DNA of 64,000 nucleotides from Actinomycetes bacterium (GTDB taxonomy: Bacteria > Actinomycetota > Actinomycetes > Propionibacteriales > Propionibacteriaceae), in the NCBI GenBank assembly GCA_023460935.1, contig JAEWOI010000005.1, positions 1 through 64,000 on the forward strand. Direction: 5' to 3'. Below, one piece after another: positions 40,911-50,065 of this stretch. Both the position numbers and the translations under genes were made by a program. How positions within the stretch are numbered: the stretch's first letter is position 1; each line of letters opens with the position of its first letter. Under the pieces are notes generated by a model that saw only the letters and a list, made by a program, of their open reading frames with translations, had not been told where the DNA came from and ran no database searches.

Positions 40911-42635
40911 TCACTGGGTGAAGCCGACGTTCTCCCACTTCGGCACCCGGGCCATGCCCAGTGCGCCAATGTTGGCTGCCTTCTCCCGCACGCCGATGAG
41001 CATCGGACGCTGGTAGAGCGGCAGGGTGTGCGCGGACTCCCAGATCGCCTGCGCGGCCTGGTTGCCCAGCTCGGCCCGCTTGGCTGCGTCCATCTCGGTG
41101 TCGATCTGCGGGATCAGCTCGTTCACCTTGGGGATCTCGAGCTGGGCGAAATTCGACTCGTTCTCGGTGAACTTGCCGTCCTTCGTGGTGCCACCGTAGA
41201 TCTGGCCGATGTTGCGCAGCGGGTACGGGGTGCCGATCCAGGAGAAGGCGATGATGCCGAACTTGTGCTCCACCAGCACGCCCGGCCAGTCCTTGTTGGT
41301 GTCGACCGTGCGGAGCTTCAGGTTGACGCCGATCTCCTTGAGCATGTTCTGCGCCTGCAGGCCCTCGGTCTCGGAGGCGGAAACGCCGCCCAGCACCGCG
41401 AACTCGACGTCCAGCTGCTTGCCGTCCTTTTCGCGGAACCCGGTGCCCTCGTTGAGCTTCCAGCCGGCGGCGTCCAGCTTCTGCTTGGCGCCCTCGACGT
41501 TGTAGTCGATGCCGGTCGCCTTGCCCTGGTCGACGTAACCGGGCTGGTTGGCCACGTACAGGTTGTTGTTCAGCGGCACCTGGTCACCGGGCAGGCCGGC
41601 GAGGTCGGCCTTGGCGATGATCGTGCGGTCCAGGCCCATGACGATCGCCTGGCGGACGTTGACGTCATCCAGGAACGGCGCCTTGGAGTTGAAGGTGAAG
41701 TGCCGGAAGTTGGGGCCGGCAGCAACGCGCACCGCGGAGTTCTGGGCGTTGGACGCCTGCTGGTAGCCGTCCGGGTCGGCGCCGATGTCGTAGTAGTCGA
41801 CTTCCTGGTTGGCGAAGGCCGCGGCCAGCGCCTCGCTCTTGATCTGCTTCCAGGTGATCTTGGTCAGCAGCGGCTTGGCGCCCCACCACTTGTCGTTCGG
41901 CTCCATCACGACGGTGCCGCTGGTCTTGTCCCAGCTGGACACCTTGAACGGGCCGGTGAAGTAGGAGTCGACGTAGTCCTTCCAGCCGTCGTTGAACAGC
42001 TCGGGAGTGGCGACGCCCTCAGCGCGCAGCGGGCCGTCGGCCACGATCGCGGTCCAGTCCGGGTAGGTGGACTTGAAGGTGATGACCACTTCCTGCTCGT
42101 TGGCCCCGGCCTCGACCGAGGTCACCTGGTTCCAGCCGTCGGTCGACGCTGCGGCGAACTTCTCGTTCTCGCCGTTCTGCGCCTTCCAGGTGGCGATCCA
42201 GTCGTCGGCGCCGATCACCTCGCCGTCGTTCCAGACGGCCTTGGGGTTCAGCTTGAGGGTGACCACGAGGTTCGGGTTGGTCGCGGTCTCTGCCGACTCG
42301 AGGTAGTCGGGGTTCAGCACCGGCTCGCCGGCACCGTTGAAGTCGTAGTAGGTCGGCCGGATCGGCGCCTGCAGGAACGTGAGTTCCGCGTCGTTGCCGG
42401 TGACGTTGAACTGGTTCCAGGTGGCGATCGGGTAACCGATCGACCCGACGAACTCACCGCCGGTGAGCTGGTCGCGGGGAGTCTCGTTGATGTCCCAACC
42501 GCCCGCCGGGGCACTGGCACCCGGGCTCGCGGCGCTGCCGGACGCGGTCGGGGACTGCACTGGTCCACCACAGGCGGCCAGGCTCAGCGCGAGTCCGCCG
42601 GCGACCAGAGGCAGCAACAGTCTTGAAGCCTTCAC
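40911..42635 (-). CDS. ABC transporter substrate-binding lipoprotein, family 5
   Basis: A 574-residue SBP_bac_5-type binding protein. Signal peptide with core LLLPLVAGGLALSL and lipobox LAAC, followed by a Ser/Pro/Ala-rich linker. Conserved blocks: VTLKLNPKAVWNDGEVIGADD and DVNRQAIVMGLD-like text (VNVRQAIVMGLDRTII). GTG start at 42635 with GGAGG five bases upstream; ATG 42659 would add eight residues. It is the last gene of the second transporter cluster. The family suggests peptides; by its length and sequence it is not a close copy of the oppA product at 38945. Confidence 0.88.
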   Translation of the reverse strand: MKASRLLLPLVAGGLALSLAACGGPVQSPTASGSAASPGASAPAGGWDINETPRDQLTGGEFVGSIGYPIATWNQFNVTGNDAELTFLQAPIRPTYYDFNGAGEPVLNPDYLESAETATNPNLVVTLKLNPKAVWNDGEVIGADDWIATWKAQNGENEKFAAASTDGWNQVTSVEAGANEQEVVITFKSTYPDWTAIVADGPLRAEGVATPELFNDGWKDYVDSYFTGPFKVSSWDKTSGTVVMEPNDKWWGAKPLLTKITWKQIKSEALAAAFANQEVDYYDIGADPDGYQQASNAQNSAVRVAAGPNFRHFTFNSKAPFLDDVNVRQAIVMGLDRTIIAKADLAGLPGDQVPLNNNLYVANQPGYVDQGKATGIDYNVEGAKQKLDAAGWKLNEGTGFREKDGKQLDVEFAVLGGVSASETEGLQAQNMLKEIGVNLKLRTVDTNKDWPGVLVEHKFGIIAFSWIGTPYPLRNIGQIYGGTTKDGKFTENESNFAQLEIPKVNELIPQIDTEMDAAKRAELGNQAAQAIWESAHTLPLYQRPMLIGVREKAANIGALGMARVPKWENVGFTQ

Positions 42636-42757
42636 TTTTCCTCCATTTCGTGCTGGCATACCCCACAGGGCCCGTGGCGGCGGGACAGGGGGCCAGATCG
42701 GATCCGACCCTACCTGCTGAGCGGCCTCTGAGCGCACTCCCCGCCGGTTACGAACCG

Positions 42758-44893
42758 CTAACGAATCTCAACGAGCGGTGGATCACCGGCCCGTTCGGCC
42801 CGCGCCGAGTGCCCGTAGTGGCAGGCGGCGCGGTGGTCGGGGCCGTAGCCGCCGAGCTCTGGCTCCACCTCGCGGCACAGCACCTGCTCGGCCTCGCTGA
42901 GCGCTGCGTACTTGAAGCAGCGGGTGCGGAACTTGCAGCCCGACGGCGGGTCGGCCGGGCTCGGCAGGTCGCCGGAGAGGACGATCCGCTGCCGCGTCCG
43001 CTCGGTCGCGGGGTCGGGGATCGGGATCGCCGACATCAGCGCCTGGGTGTAGGGGTGGACCGGGTCGGTGTACACCTCGTCCACGTCGCCGATCTCGACG
43101 ATCCTGCCCAGGTACATCACCGCCACCCGGTCGGCGATGTGGCGGATCACGGCCAGGTCGTGGGCGACGAACAGGTAGGACAGCCCCAGCTTGGCCTGGA
43201 GGTCGTCCAGCAGGTTGATCACGCCGGCCTGGATGGACACGTCCAGCGCTGAGACGGGCTCGTCCAGCACCATCACCTTCGGCTCCAGCGAAAGGGCCCT
43301 GGCGATGCCGATGCGCTGCCGCTGGCCGCCGGAGAAGTGCTGGGGGTAGCGGTCGGCGTGGGCCGGCTCCAGCCCCACCAGCTTCAGCAGGTCGGCCACC
43401 CTGGTCTCGATCTCGGCCTTGGGGATGCCGTGCACGCCCATCGGCTCGGCGATGATGTCGAAGATCGGCAGCCGCGGGTCGAGCGAGGCCATCGGGTCCT
43501 GGAACACCACCTGCAGGTTGCGCCGCAGCGCCTTCTTGCTGCGGCGGTCGAGGGTGCTGGTGTCGGTGCCCAGCACCTCCACCGCGCCGGCGGTCGGCTT
43601 CGTGAGGTTCAGGATCTCCATCAGCGTCGTGGTCTTGCCGCAGCCGGACTCCCCCACCAGGCCGAGCGTCTCGCCCTCGCGGATGTCGAGGTCGATGCCG
43701 TCGACGGCGTGGACGGTGCCGATGCGGCGGCGGTAGATGGCGCCCTTCATCAGCGGGTAGTGCCGCTTCAGGCCCTTCAGCTCCAGGACGGGCGGACGCT
43801 GCTCGCGGGGCACCAGGGCCAGCTCGGAAGTGGCCAGTTCGGGCACCGGGAAGATGTCGGCGTGGCGCAGGTTGCCGCGGATCACGTCGGTCACCCGGAT
43901 GCAGGCCGCGAGGTGGCTGGGGTCCTCGGTCGGCAGCAGGTCGGGTTCGGCGGCGGTGCAGGCCTCGACCGCCATCGGGCACCGCGGCGCGAACGGGCAG
44001 CCGGGCGGCAGGTCGACCACGGACGGCGGGTTGCCCTCCAGGATCGGCAGCGCGCCCGTGCTGGCCTGGTCGAGCCGGGGCACGGTGCCCAGCAGGCCGA
44101 TGGTGTAGGGCATCCGGGGCCGGTAGAAGATGTCGTCGACCGACCCCTCCTCGACCGGCCGGCCGGCGTACATCACGACCACCCGGTCGGACATGCCGGC
44201 CACGATCCCCAGGTCGTGGGTGATCATGATGATCGCCGCGCCGGTCTCCTTCTGCGCGGTCTTCAGCACCTCGAGCACCTGGGCCTGGATGGTCACGTCC
44301 AGCGCCGTGGTGGGCTCGTCGGCGATGATCACGTCCGGGTCGTTGGCGATCGCCATCGCGATCATCACCCGCTGCCGCATGCCGCCGGAGAACTCGAACG
44401 GGAACGACTTCACCCGCACCTGCGGGTTGGGGATGCCGACCAGGTCGAGCAGCTCGATGGCCCGCTGCCAGGCCTTGGCCTTGGGCACGTCGTAGTGGGC
44501 CTGGATGGTCTCGACGATCTGGTCGCCGATCGTGTACACCGGGGTGAGCGCAGAAAGCGGGTCCTGGAACACCATCGCCAGGTCGCGGCCGCGGATCTTG
44601 GACAGCTCCAGGTCGGTGCGTCCGAGCAGCTCGGAGTCGTGCATCCTGATCGAGCCGGTGATCCGGGTGGTGGCCGGGTGCAGGCCCATGATCGCCAGCG
44701 AGCTCACCGACTTGCCCGAGCCGGACTCCCCGACGATGGCCAGCGTCTCGCCGGCCAGCAGGTCGAAGTTCAGGCCACGGACGGCGCGGACGGGTCCGGC
44801 CTCGCTGGGGAAGGTGACGTGCAGGTCCTGCACGCTCAACACCACCTCGCCGGCCTTGGTGCGCCGGTCCTTCAGCTGCGTCTGCAGGCTCAT
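42758..44893 (-). CDS. Fused OppD-OppF ATPase
   Basis: A 711-residue protein carrying two complete ABC ATPase units. First unit: Walker A GESGSGKSV, signature FSGGMRQRVMIA, VIIADEPTTALD, ending in CPFAPRC. Second unit from about 375: GESGCGKTT, FSGGQRQRIGIAR, VMVLDEPVSALD, ending in CKFRTRCF. So one gene supplies both ATPases of a peptide transporter that the first operon encodes as separate OppD and OppF. ATG 44893 follows oppC after 61 bases. Confidence 0.92.
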   Translation of the reverse strand: MSLQTQLKDRRTKAGEVVLSVQDLHVTFPSEAGPVRAVRGLNFDLLAGETLAIVGESGSGKSVSSLAIMGLHPATTRITGSIRMHDSELLGRTDLELSKIRGRDLAMVFQDPLSALTPVYTIGDQIVETIQAHYDVPKAKAWQRAIELLDLVGIPNPQVRVKSFPFEFSGGMRQRVMIAMAIANDPDVIIADEPTTALDVTIQAQVLEVLKTAQKETGAAIIMITHDLGIVAGMSDRVVVMYAGRPVEEGSVDDIFYRPRMPYTIGLLGTVPRLDQASTGALPILEGNPPSVVDLPPGCPFAPRCPMAVEACTAAEPDLLPTEDPSHLAACIRVTDVIRGNLRHADIFPVPELATSELALVPREQRPPVLELKGLKRHYPLMKGAIYRRRIGTVHAVDGIDLDIREGETLGLVGESGCGKTTTLMEILNLTKPTAGAVEVLGTDTSTLDRRSKKALRRNLQVVFQDPMASLDPRLPIFDIIAEPMGVHGIPKAEIETRVADLLKLVGLEPAHADRYPQHFSGGQRQRIGIARALSLEPKVMVLDEPVSALDVSIQAGVINLLDDLQAKLGLSYLFVAHDLAVIRHIADRVAVMYLGRIVEIGDVDEVYTDPVHPYTQALMSAIPIPDPATERTRQRIVLSGDLPSPADPPSGCKFRTRCFKYAALSEAEQVLCREVEPELGGYGPDHRAACHYGHSARAERAGDPPLVEIR

Positions 44894-44954
44894 GCGGGGT
44901 CCCTACGGAGTTGTTCGGGGGAGCGAAGCGGAGGAGAAGAAGTCCGTGGGGTGC

Positions 44955-45899
44955 TCATGCGCGGCCTCCAGAAGCCGAGGTTGGGTCGAGGGCGTCACGC
45001 AGGCCGTCACCGACGGCGTTCACGCACATCACGAGGAAGACCAGGATCGTGGCCGGGCCGAGGAACACCCACGGATAGGTGGTGGCCATCCGGGCGCCCT
45101 CGCCGATCAGGGTGCCCAGCGAGGTGTCCGGGGGTTGCACGCCGAAGCCGAAGTAGGACAGGCCGGTCTCGGAGAGGATCGCGTAGCCGACGCCGAGGGT
45201 GGCGTCGATGATCAGCAGCGAAGAGGCGTTGGGCAGGATGTGCCGCACGATCGTGCGGAACGACGACAGGCCCATGAACTTGGCGGCCAGCACGTACTCG
45301 CGTTCCCGGATCGAGAGGGTCAGGGAGCGCACGACTCGGGCCGAGAGCGGCCAGGCGAAGACGGCCAGCAGCACCACCAGGATCAGCCAGGCGGCGTCGC
45401 CCTCGGGCGCCCCGCGGGAGGCGACGGCGATCAGGAAGAAGCTGGGCACGACCAGCAGCAGGTCGACGATCCACAGCATCGCCTTCTCGTACCAGCCGCC
45501 GAGGTAGGCGGCCGACGCACCGACGATCGCCGCGATGGTGGTCGACATCAGCGCCACAAGGAACCCGATCAGCAGGGATTTGCCCAGGCCGCGGACGGTG
45601 AGCGCGAGCACGTCGCGTCCGGCCCGGGTGGTGCCGAGCAGGTGTGCCGAGCTGGGCGAGGAGAGGAAGCTGTTGGTGTCGATGTCGTCGAACTTCCAGT
45701 AGAGGAAGAACGAGCCGAAGGTGGCCAGGAACACCAGGAAGAGGATGCCGATGGCACCCACCACGGCGGCGCGGTTGCGCAGGAAGCGGCGCCAGATCAA
45801 CCGTCCGCGGGTGAGCCGCTTGCCCGGTTTGCCCGGCTTGCGGGGGGCGGTCACCGGCTGGTCGACAGCCTCCACCGGCACCTGGGTGATCTCGGTCAT
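44955..45899 (-). CDS. Peptide ABC transporter permease, OppC type, second system
   Basis: A 314-residue permease: an N-terminal basic cytoplasmic part, the OppC_N helix (AVVGAIGILFLVFLATFGSF), and five more membrane segments with EAA loop AAKFMGLSSFRTIVRHILPN. ATG 45899 overlaps the oppB stop (ATGA). Pairs with the permease encoded upstream. Confidence 0.9.
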   Translation of the reverse strand: MTEITQVPVEAVDQPVTAPRKPGKPGKRLTRGRLIWRRFLRNRAAVVGAIGILFLVFLATFGSFFLYWKFDDIDTNSFLSSPSSAHLLGTTRAGRDVLALTVRGLGKSLLIGFLVALMSTTIAAIVGASAAYLGGWYEKAMLWIVDLLLVVPSFFLIAVASRGAPEGDAAWLILVVLLAVFAWPLSARVVRSLTLSIREREYVLAAKFMGLSSFRTIVRHILPNASSLLIIDATLGVGYAILSETGLSYFGFGVQPPDTSLGTLIGEGARMATTYPWVFLGPATILVFLVMCVNAVGDGLRDALDPTSASGGRA

Positions 45900-46876
45900 T
45901 GCAGCCTCACCCTCGGGTCAAGGATCGCGACCATCACGTCGGAGAGGATGGCCCCCACCAGCACGCAGACGCCGGCGAAGGCCGTCACGGCCACCACCCC
46001 GTTCACGTCCCGGTTGGTGATCGTGTCCACGCCGTACTGGCCGATGCCTGGGAAGTTGAAGATTCGTTCGGTGAACGTCGCACCGACGAACATCGTCGCG
46101 ACGCTGAACGCGACGTAGGTGCCGGTGGGGATGAGGGCCGTGCGCAGGGCGTGCTTCATCACGGCCTTCTGTTCCGGCAGGCCCTTGGCGCGGGCGGTGC
46201 GCACGTAGTCGGCGCCGAGGGAGTCGAGCATCAGGTTGCGCTGGATGCGGCTCATCGATGCCGCCCCGAGCACGATCAGCACCAGGGTGGGCAGCAGCAG
46301 GTGCTGCAACCGGTCGACCAGCTCGGCGAACGGGTAATTGCCGACGTCCCCGGTCTCCCCGATGAATTCGAAGGTGCGGGTGCGGCTGACGTTGTTGTAC
46401 CAGGTGGCGCCGATCTGGGTGAGGTGACCGATCACGAACGCCGGGGTGGAGATGATCAGCAGCGAGATGGCGGTGATCGTGCGGTCGCTCACCTTGTACT
46501 GCCGGGTGGCGGTCCAGGCGCCCATCGCGACGCCGACCACGATGCCCACCAGGGTGCCGATCAGCAGCAGCCGCAGGCTCACCCACATGCGGGTGCCGAT
46601 CTGCTCGGCCACGCTCGCCCCGAGCGGGGAGGACCCCCAGTCGCCGCGCAGCACCCCGCTCAGCCAGATCCAGTACCGCTCGAGCAGCGGCACGTTCTCG
46701 CTGAGGTTGTACTTCAGCAGTTGGGCCTCGATGATCACCGGGTCCACCGGCGGCTGGCGGAGCTGGAAGAGCGCCCTGGGATTCAGCTGCGTTGCGGCCA
46801 GCATGAAGGTGAGCGAGACCGCAACGAACAGCAGGACGGCGTAATTCAACAGGCGCCGCCCAAGGTAACGAAGCAT
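45896..46876 (-). CDS. Peptide ABC transporter permease, OppB type, second system
   Basis: A 326-residue permease with six membrane helices, starting LRYLGRRLLNYAVLLFVAVS. EAA loop: ARAKGLPEQKAVMKHALRTA. First gene of the second cluster. TACGTT lies exactly six bases before ATG 46876, so the operon may start with a leaderless mRNA. Confidence 0.9.
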   Translation of the reverse strand: MLRYLGRRLLNYAVLLFVAVSLTFMLAATQLNPRALFQLRQPPVDPVIIEAQLLKYNLSENVPLLERYWIWLSGVLRGDWGSSPLGASVAEQIGTRMWVSLRLLLIGTLVGIVVGVAMGAWTATRQYKVSDRTITAISLLIISTPAFVIGHLTQIGATWYNNVSRTRTFEFIGETGDVGNYPFAELVDRLQHLLLPTLVLIVLGAASMSRIQRNLMLDSLGADYVRTARAKGLPEQKAVMKHALRTALIPTGTYVAFSVATMFVGATFTERIFNFPGIGQYGVDTITNRDVNGVVAVTAFAGVCVLVGAILSDVMVAILDPRVRLQ

Positions 46877-46963
46877 GCAGTGAACGTACCCCAGCGGGTA
46901 ACCAAGCCCAAAGCCGGGGCGGCCGTCAGCGCCGCGGCGGCTTTGCCGGTGCGGCTGCGGGGA

Positions 46964-47461
46964 TCAGCGGCGCGGCTCGCGCAGATTCACCACCACGGTG
47001 CCCAGCAGCAGGTCGTTCAGCGCGCGGCGTTCGGCCCCGATCACCACCGTCGGCAGCACCAGGCAGATCAGTGCAGCCCTGGCCAGGGCCCGCCCCCAGC
47101 CGAGGCGCTGCCCGTCCAGCCGCATGATGCCGATGCGGGCCAGCAACTGGCCGAAACTGCTGCCGGTGAGCGCGGTCAGCACCGCGCTCTGGACGAAGAA
47201 GACCGCCAGGATCATCCAGGCCCGCCAGCCGCCCTCGCGCAGCACGCCGGCGCCGAACAGGAACACCGCCACGATCATCGAGGCGCCCCAGTCGAGCACC
47301 AGGGCAGCGACCCGCGCCCACCAGGAGGCCAGCGATCCCCGTCCGGTCTCGGGCAGGCCGAGGGTTGCGCCGGGGTACTCCTCAACGGCTGCGTCGGTCA
47401 CGTCGCCGAGCCTAGCGGCCGGAACCGGGACGCCCACCGCCGGTGCCTGTGGATCGCTCAC
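46964..47461 (-). CDS. RDD family membrane protein
   Basis: A 165-residue membrane protein: Arg in WWARVAALVLDWGASMIVA and a following Asp match the RDD signature (here R...D...), with three hydrophobic segments. Function in actinobacteria unknown; proposed small-solute transport in some bacteria. GTG 47461 with GGGGGAG upstream is preferred; ATG 47509 would add 16 residues and is possible. Divergent from glnA, sharing its promoter region. Confidence 0.75.
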   Translation of the reverse strand: MSDPQAPAVGVPVPAARLGDVTDAAVEEYPGATLGLPETGRGSLASWWARVAALVLDWGASMIVAVFLFGAGVLREGGWRAWMILAVFFVQSAVLTALTGSSFGQLLARIGIMRLDGQRLGWGRALARAALICLVLPTVVIGAERRALNDLLLGTVVVNLREPRR

Positions 47462-47584
47462 ACTCCCCCGTCCACGCTCGCCGCCGCTGGTGTTACCTGC
47501 CTGAAACAAAGACGCAACTCCGCGGTTACGGCCCGTCCCTACGGTTTGACGCAGCTAGTTCCCTTGAGCCCTAACGGAGGAAAG

Positions 47585-49015
47585 ATGTTCCAAGGCGCCG
47601 ACGACCTGTTGGCCTTCATCAAGGACGAGGGTGTCGAGACCGTCGACATCCGCTTCTGTGATCTCCCCGGCGTCATGCAGCACTTCACGGTGCCGGCATC
47701 CGCGTTCGGGCCCGAGGTGTTCGAGGACGGCCTGGCCTTCGACGGCTCCTCGATCCGTGGCTTCCAGAAGATCCACGAGTCGGACATGGCGCTGCTGCCT
47801 GATCCCTCGACTGCGTTCATCGACCCGTTCCGCCGGTCCAAGACCCTGGCGGTCAGCTTCTTCGTCCACGACCCGCTCACCAAGGAGCCCTACAGCCGCG
47901 ACCCGCGCAACATCGCGCGGAAGGCCGAGAACTACCTGGCGTCCTCGGGCGTGGGCGACAAGGCGTTCTTCGCTCCCGAGGCGGAGTTCTACATCTTCGA
48001 CTCCGCCCGGTTCGAGACCAAGCAGAACGCCTCGTTCTACTACATCGACTCCGAGGCCGGCGCCTGGAACAGCGGCGCGGAGAACGACAGCGACGGCCGG
48101 GCGAACCGCGGCTACAAGGTGAAGTACAAGGGCGGCTACTTCCCGGTGCCGCCGATCGACCACTTCGCCGACCTGCGCGACGACATGGTGCGCAACCTGG
48201 AGTCGGTGGGGCTGCAGGTGGAGCGGGCGCACCACGAGGTGGGCACCGCCGGCCAGGCCGAGATCAACTACCGCTTCAACACGATGCTGGCCGCTGCCGA
48301 CGACGTGATGAAGTTCAAGTACATCATCAAGAACACCGCCTGGCAGGCCGGCAAGACGGTCACCTTCATGCCGAAGCCGATCTTCGGTGACAACGGCTCG
48401 GGCATGCACATCCACCAGTCGCTGTGGAGCGGTGACGCCCCGCTGTTCTACGACGAGGCCGGCTACGGCGGCCTGTCCGACGTCGCCCGCTGGTACATCG
48501 GCGGTCTGCTGCACCACGCGCCGTCGCTGCTGGCGTTCACCAACCCGACGGTGAACTCCTACCACCGCCTGGTGCCCGGCTTCGAGGCGCCGACCAACCT
48601 GGTGTACAGCTCGCGCAACCGCTCGGCCTGCATCCGGATCCCGATCACCGGCTCCAACCCGAAGGCCAAGCGCCTCGAGTTCCGCTGCCCCGACCCGTCG
48701 TCCAACCCGTACCTGGCGTTCGCCGCCTGCCTGCTGGCCGGCCTCGACGGCATCCAGAACAAGATCGAGCCGCTCGCCCCGGTGGACAAGGACCTCTACG
48801 AGCTGCCCCCGGAGGAGCACGCCCAGGTGCCCACCGTCCCCGCTTCGCTGGACGCGGTGCTGGACCGGCTGGAGGCCGACCACGAGTTCCTGCTCGCCGG
48901 CGACGTCTTCACCCCGGACCTGATCGCCACCTGGGTGGACATGAAGCGCAACGACATCGACGCCATCCGGCTGCGCCCGCACCCGCACGAGTTCGAGATG
49001 TACTTCGACATGTGA
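47585..49015 (+). CDS. glnA: Glutamine synthetase, type I
   Basis: A 476-residue GSI. It makes glutamine from glutamate, ammonia and ATP as a dodecamer in the cytosol. Seen: N-terminal VDIRFCDLPGVMQHFTVPAS, FAPEAEFYIFD (metal Glu), NGSGMHIHQSLW (active-site His), NRSACIRIP (Arg) and the adenylylation-loop tyrosine Tyr405 in DLYELPPEE, equivalent to Tyr397 of the enteric enzyme. The presence of glnE nine kilobases away agrees with regulation by adenylylation. ATG 47585 with GGAGG five bases before. Length normal for GSI-beta. Confidence 0.97.
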   Translation: MFQGADDLLAFIKDEGVETVDIRFCDLPGVMQHFTVPASAFGPEVFEDGLAFDGSSIRGFQKIHESDMALLPDPSTAFIDPFRRSKTLAVSFFVHDPLTKEPYSRDPRNIARKAENYLASSGVGDKAFFAPEAEFYIFDSARFETKQNASFYYIDSEAGAWNSGAENDSDGRANRGYKVKYKGGYFPVPPIDHFADLRDDMVRNLESVGLQVERAHHEVGTAGQAEINYRFNTMLAAADDVMKFKYIIKNTAWQAGKTVTFMPKPIFGDNGSGMHIHQSLWSGDAPLFYDEAGYGGLSDVARWYIGGLLHHAPSLLAFTNPTVNSYHRLVPGFEAPTNLVYSSRNRSACIRIPITGSNPKAKRLEFRCPDPSSNPYLAFAACLLAGLDGIQNKIEPLAPVDKDLYELPPEEHAQVPTVPASLDAVLDRLEADHEFLLAGDVFTPDLIATWVDMKRNDIDAIRLRPHPHEFEMYFDM

Positions 49016-49042
49016 CCGGTCGGGTCTTCCGACCCTTTCCGT

Positions 49043-49110
49043 CGAACGCCACCGTTCCGGTCGAACGCCTGTGCTCCAGTACAGGCGCTCGACCGTAACG
49101 GTGGCGTTCG
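49043..49110. repeat. Long inverted repeat after glnA
   Basis: 30-base arms (49043-49072 and 49081-49110) with two mismatches around an 8-base loop. It starts 28 bases after the glnA stop and could end the glnA transcript, but it is longer than typical terminators and has no T-run; a small mobile element or a protein site is possible. The text CGAACGCCACCGTT appears in both arms. Confidence 0.7.
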
Positions 49111-49145
49111 GCGGTATGGGGATGCTCGTTGCCTAGGGTGTTGCC

Positions 49146-50048
49146 GTGACGAACGAGGTGGCCGAGGCCGACATCAGTGCCGGAACCAACGGGAGCCAGG
49201 TGGTGGCCGTGCTGGGCCGCGGCGTCGTTCCCCGCGACACCCCGCTGCTCGTCGCTGACGATCTCGGGCTGACCCGCGGTGACGGCTGCTTCGATGCGTG
49301 CCGGGTGACCGTGGTGGACGGCCGGGCAAGGGCCGACCACCTCGACGCCCACCTGGCGCGGTTCGCGCGCTCGGCAACGGCCCTCGAACTGCCCGCACCG
49401 GACGAGACCGCCTGGCGGGCGCTGATCGACGAGGCGCTGGCGCAGTGGCGGGCCCCGGGCGAGGCGGTGTTGAAGCTGGTGCTCACCCGCGGACCGGAGC
49501 TGGCGGCGTCCGGGCCAACCGGCCTGGTCACGATCACCACGGCGGCGGACGCCACCGCTGCGCGGCGCGGCGTGACCGCCACCACGCTCACCAGGGGCTA
49601 CCCCAGCGACGCCTTCCTCGACGTGCCGTGGCTGCTCGGCGGGGTGAAGACGCTCTCCTACGCGGTGAACGTCGCAGCCAAGCGCGAAGCGGCCCGCCGC
49701 GGCGTGGACGAGGTGATCTTCACCTCGAGCGACGGCTACCTGCTCGAGGGACCGACCGCCGGGCTGCTGGTGGCAGCGGACGACCAGCTGTGGACCACCC
49801 CGACCGCCGGCACGGGCGTGCTGGCCTCGGTGACCATCGAGGCGATCTTCACAGCTGCCCGTGCCGACGGCGTGGCCACCCGCCACGCGTTGTTCCGTCC
49901 GGGCGACCTGGCCGCGACCGACGGCGCCTGGCTGGTCTCAGCCGTCCGCGGCGTGCTGCCGGTGCTGGAGCTGGACGGCGAGCCGCTGCCCCACGATCCG
50001 CGGATCACCGCCCGGCTGGCCACCGCAGCCGGCTTCGACCCGTCCTGA
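49146..50048 (+). CDS. pabC: Aminodeoxychorismate lyase-like class IV aminotransferase
   Basis: A 300-residue PLP enzyme of fold class IV. LTRGDGCFDACRV near the start, VKTLSYAVNVAAKREAARRG holding the predicted PLP lysine, and EVIFTSSDGYLLEGPTAGLL are typical of PabC, which turns aminodeoxychorismate into p-aminobenzoate for folate. D-amino-acid aminotransferase is the alternative. GTG 49146 has TAGGGT six bases upstream, fitting a leaderless start. Runs toward the VOC gene with 17 bases between stops. Confidence 0.8.
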   Translation: MTNEVAEADISAGTNGSQVVAVLGRGVVPRDTPLLVADDLGLTRGDGCFDACRVTVVDGRARADHLDAHLARFARSATALELPAPDETAWRALIDEALAQWRAPGEAVLKLVLTRGPELAASGPTGLVTITTAADATAARRGVTATTLTRGYPSDAFLDVPWLLGGVKTLSYAVNVAAKREAARRGVDEVIFTSSDGYLLEGPTAGLLVAADDQLWTTPTAGTGVLASVTIEAIFTAARADGVATRHALFRPGDLAATDGAWLVSAVRGVLPVLELDGEPLPHDPRITARLATAAGFDPS

Positions 50049-50065
50049 CCCGACGGGCGCCGCGC

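Noticed and set aside
41028..42626. Long plus-strand open frame opposite the second binding-protein gene
   Set aside because: Antisense shadow of a gene with a lipobox, ribosome binding site and family motifs; the frame has low-complexity Val/Gly/Asp composition typical of such shadows.
43337..45211. Open frame of over 600 codons opposite the fused ATPase gene
   Set aside because: His/Val/Gly/Arg-rich antisense frame with no domain; the minus-strand gene has all ABC motifs.
45899..47584. Upstream extension of the glnA frame
   Set aside because: Lies antisense to permease and RDD genes; glnA has its own ATG with GGAGG at the family N-terminus.
49043..49110. Riboswitch for glnA or pabC
   Set aside because: Simple inverted repeat located after glnA, without the multi-helix pattern or conserved core of glutamine or folate-related riboswitches.
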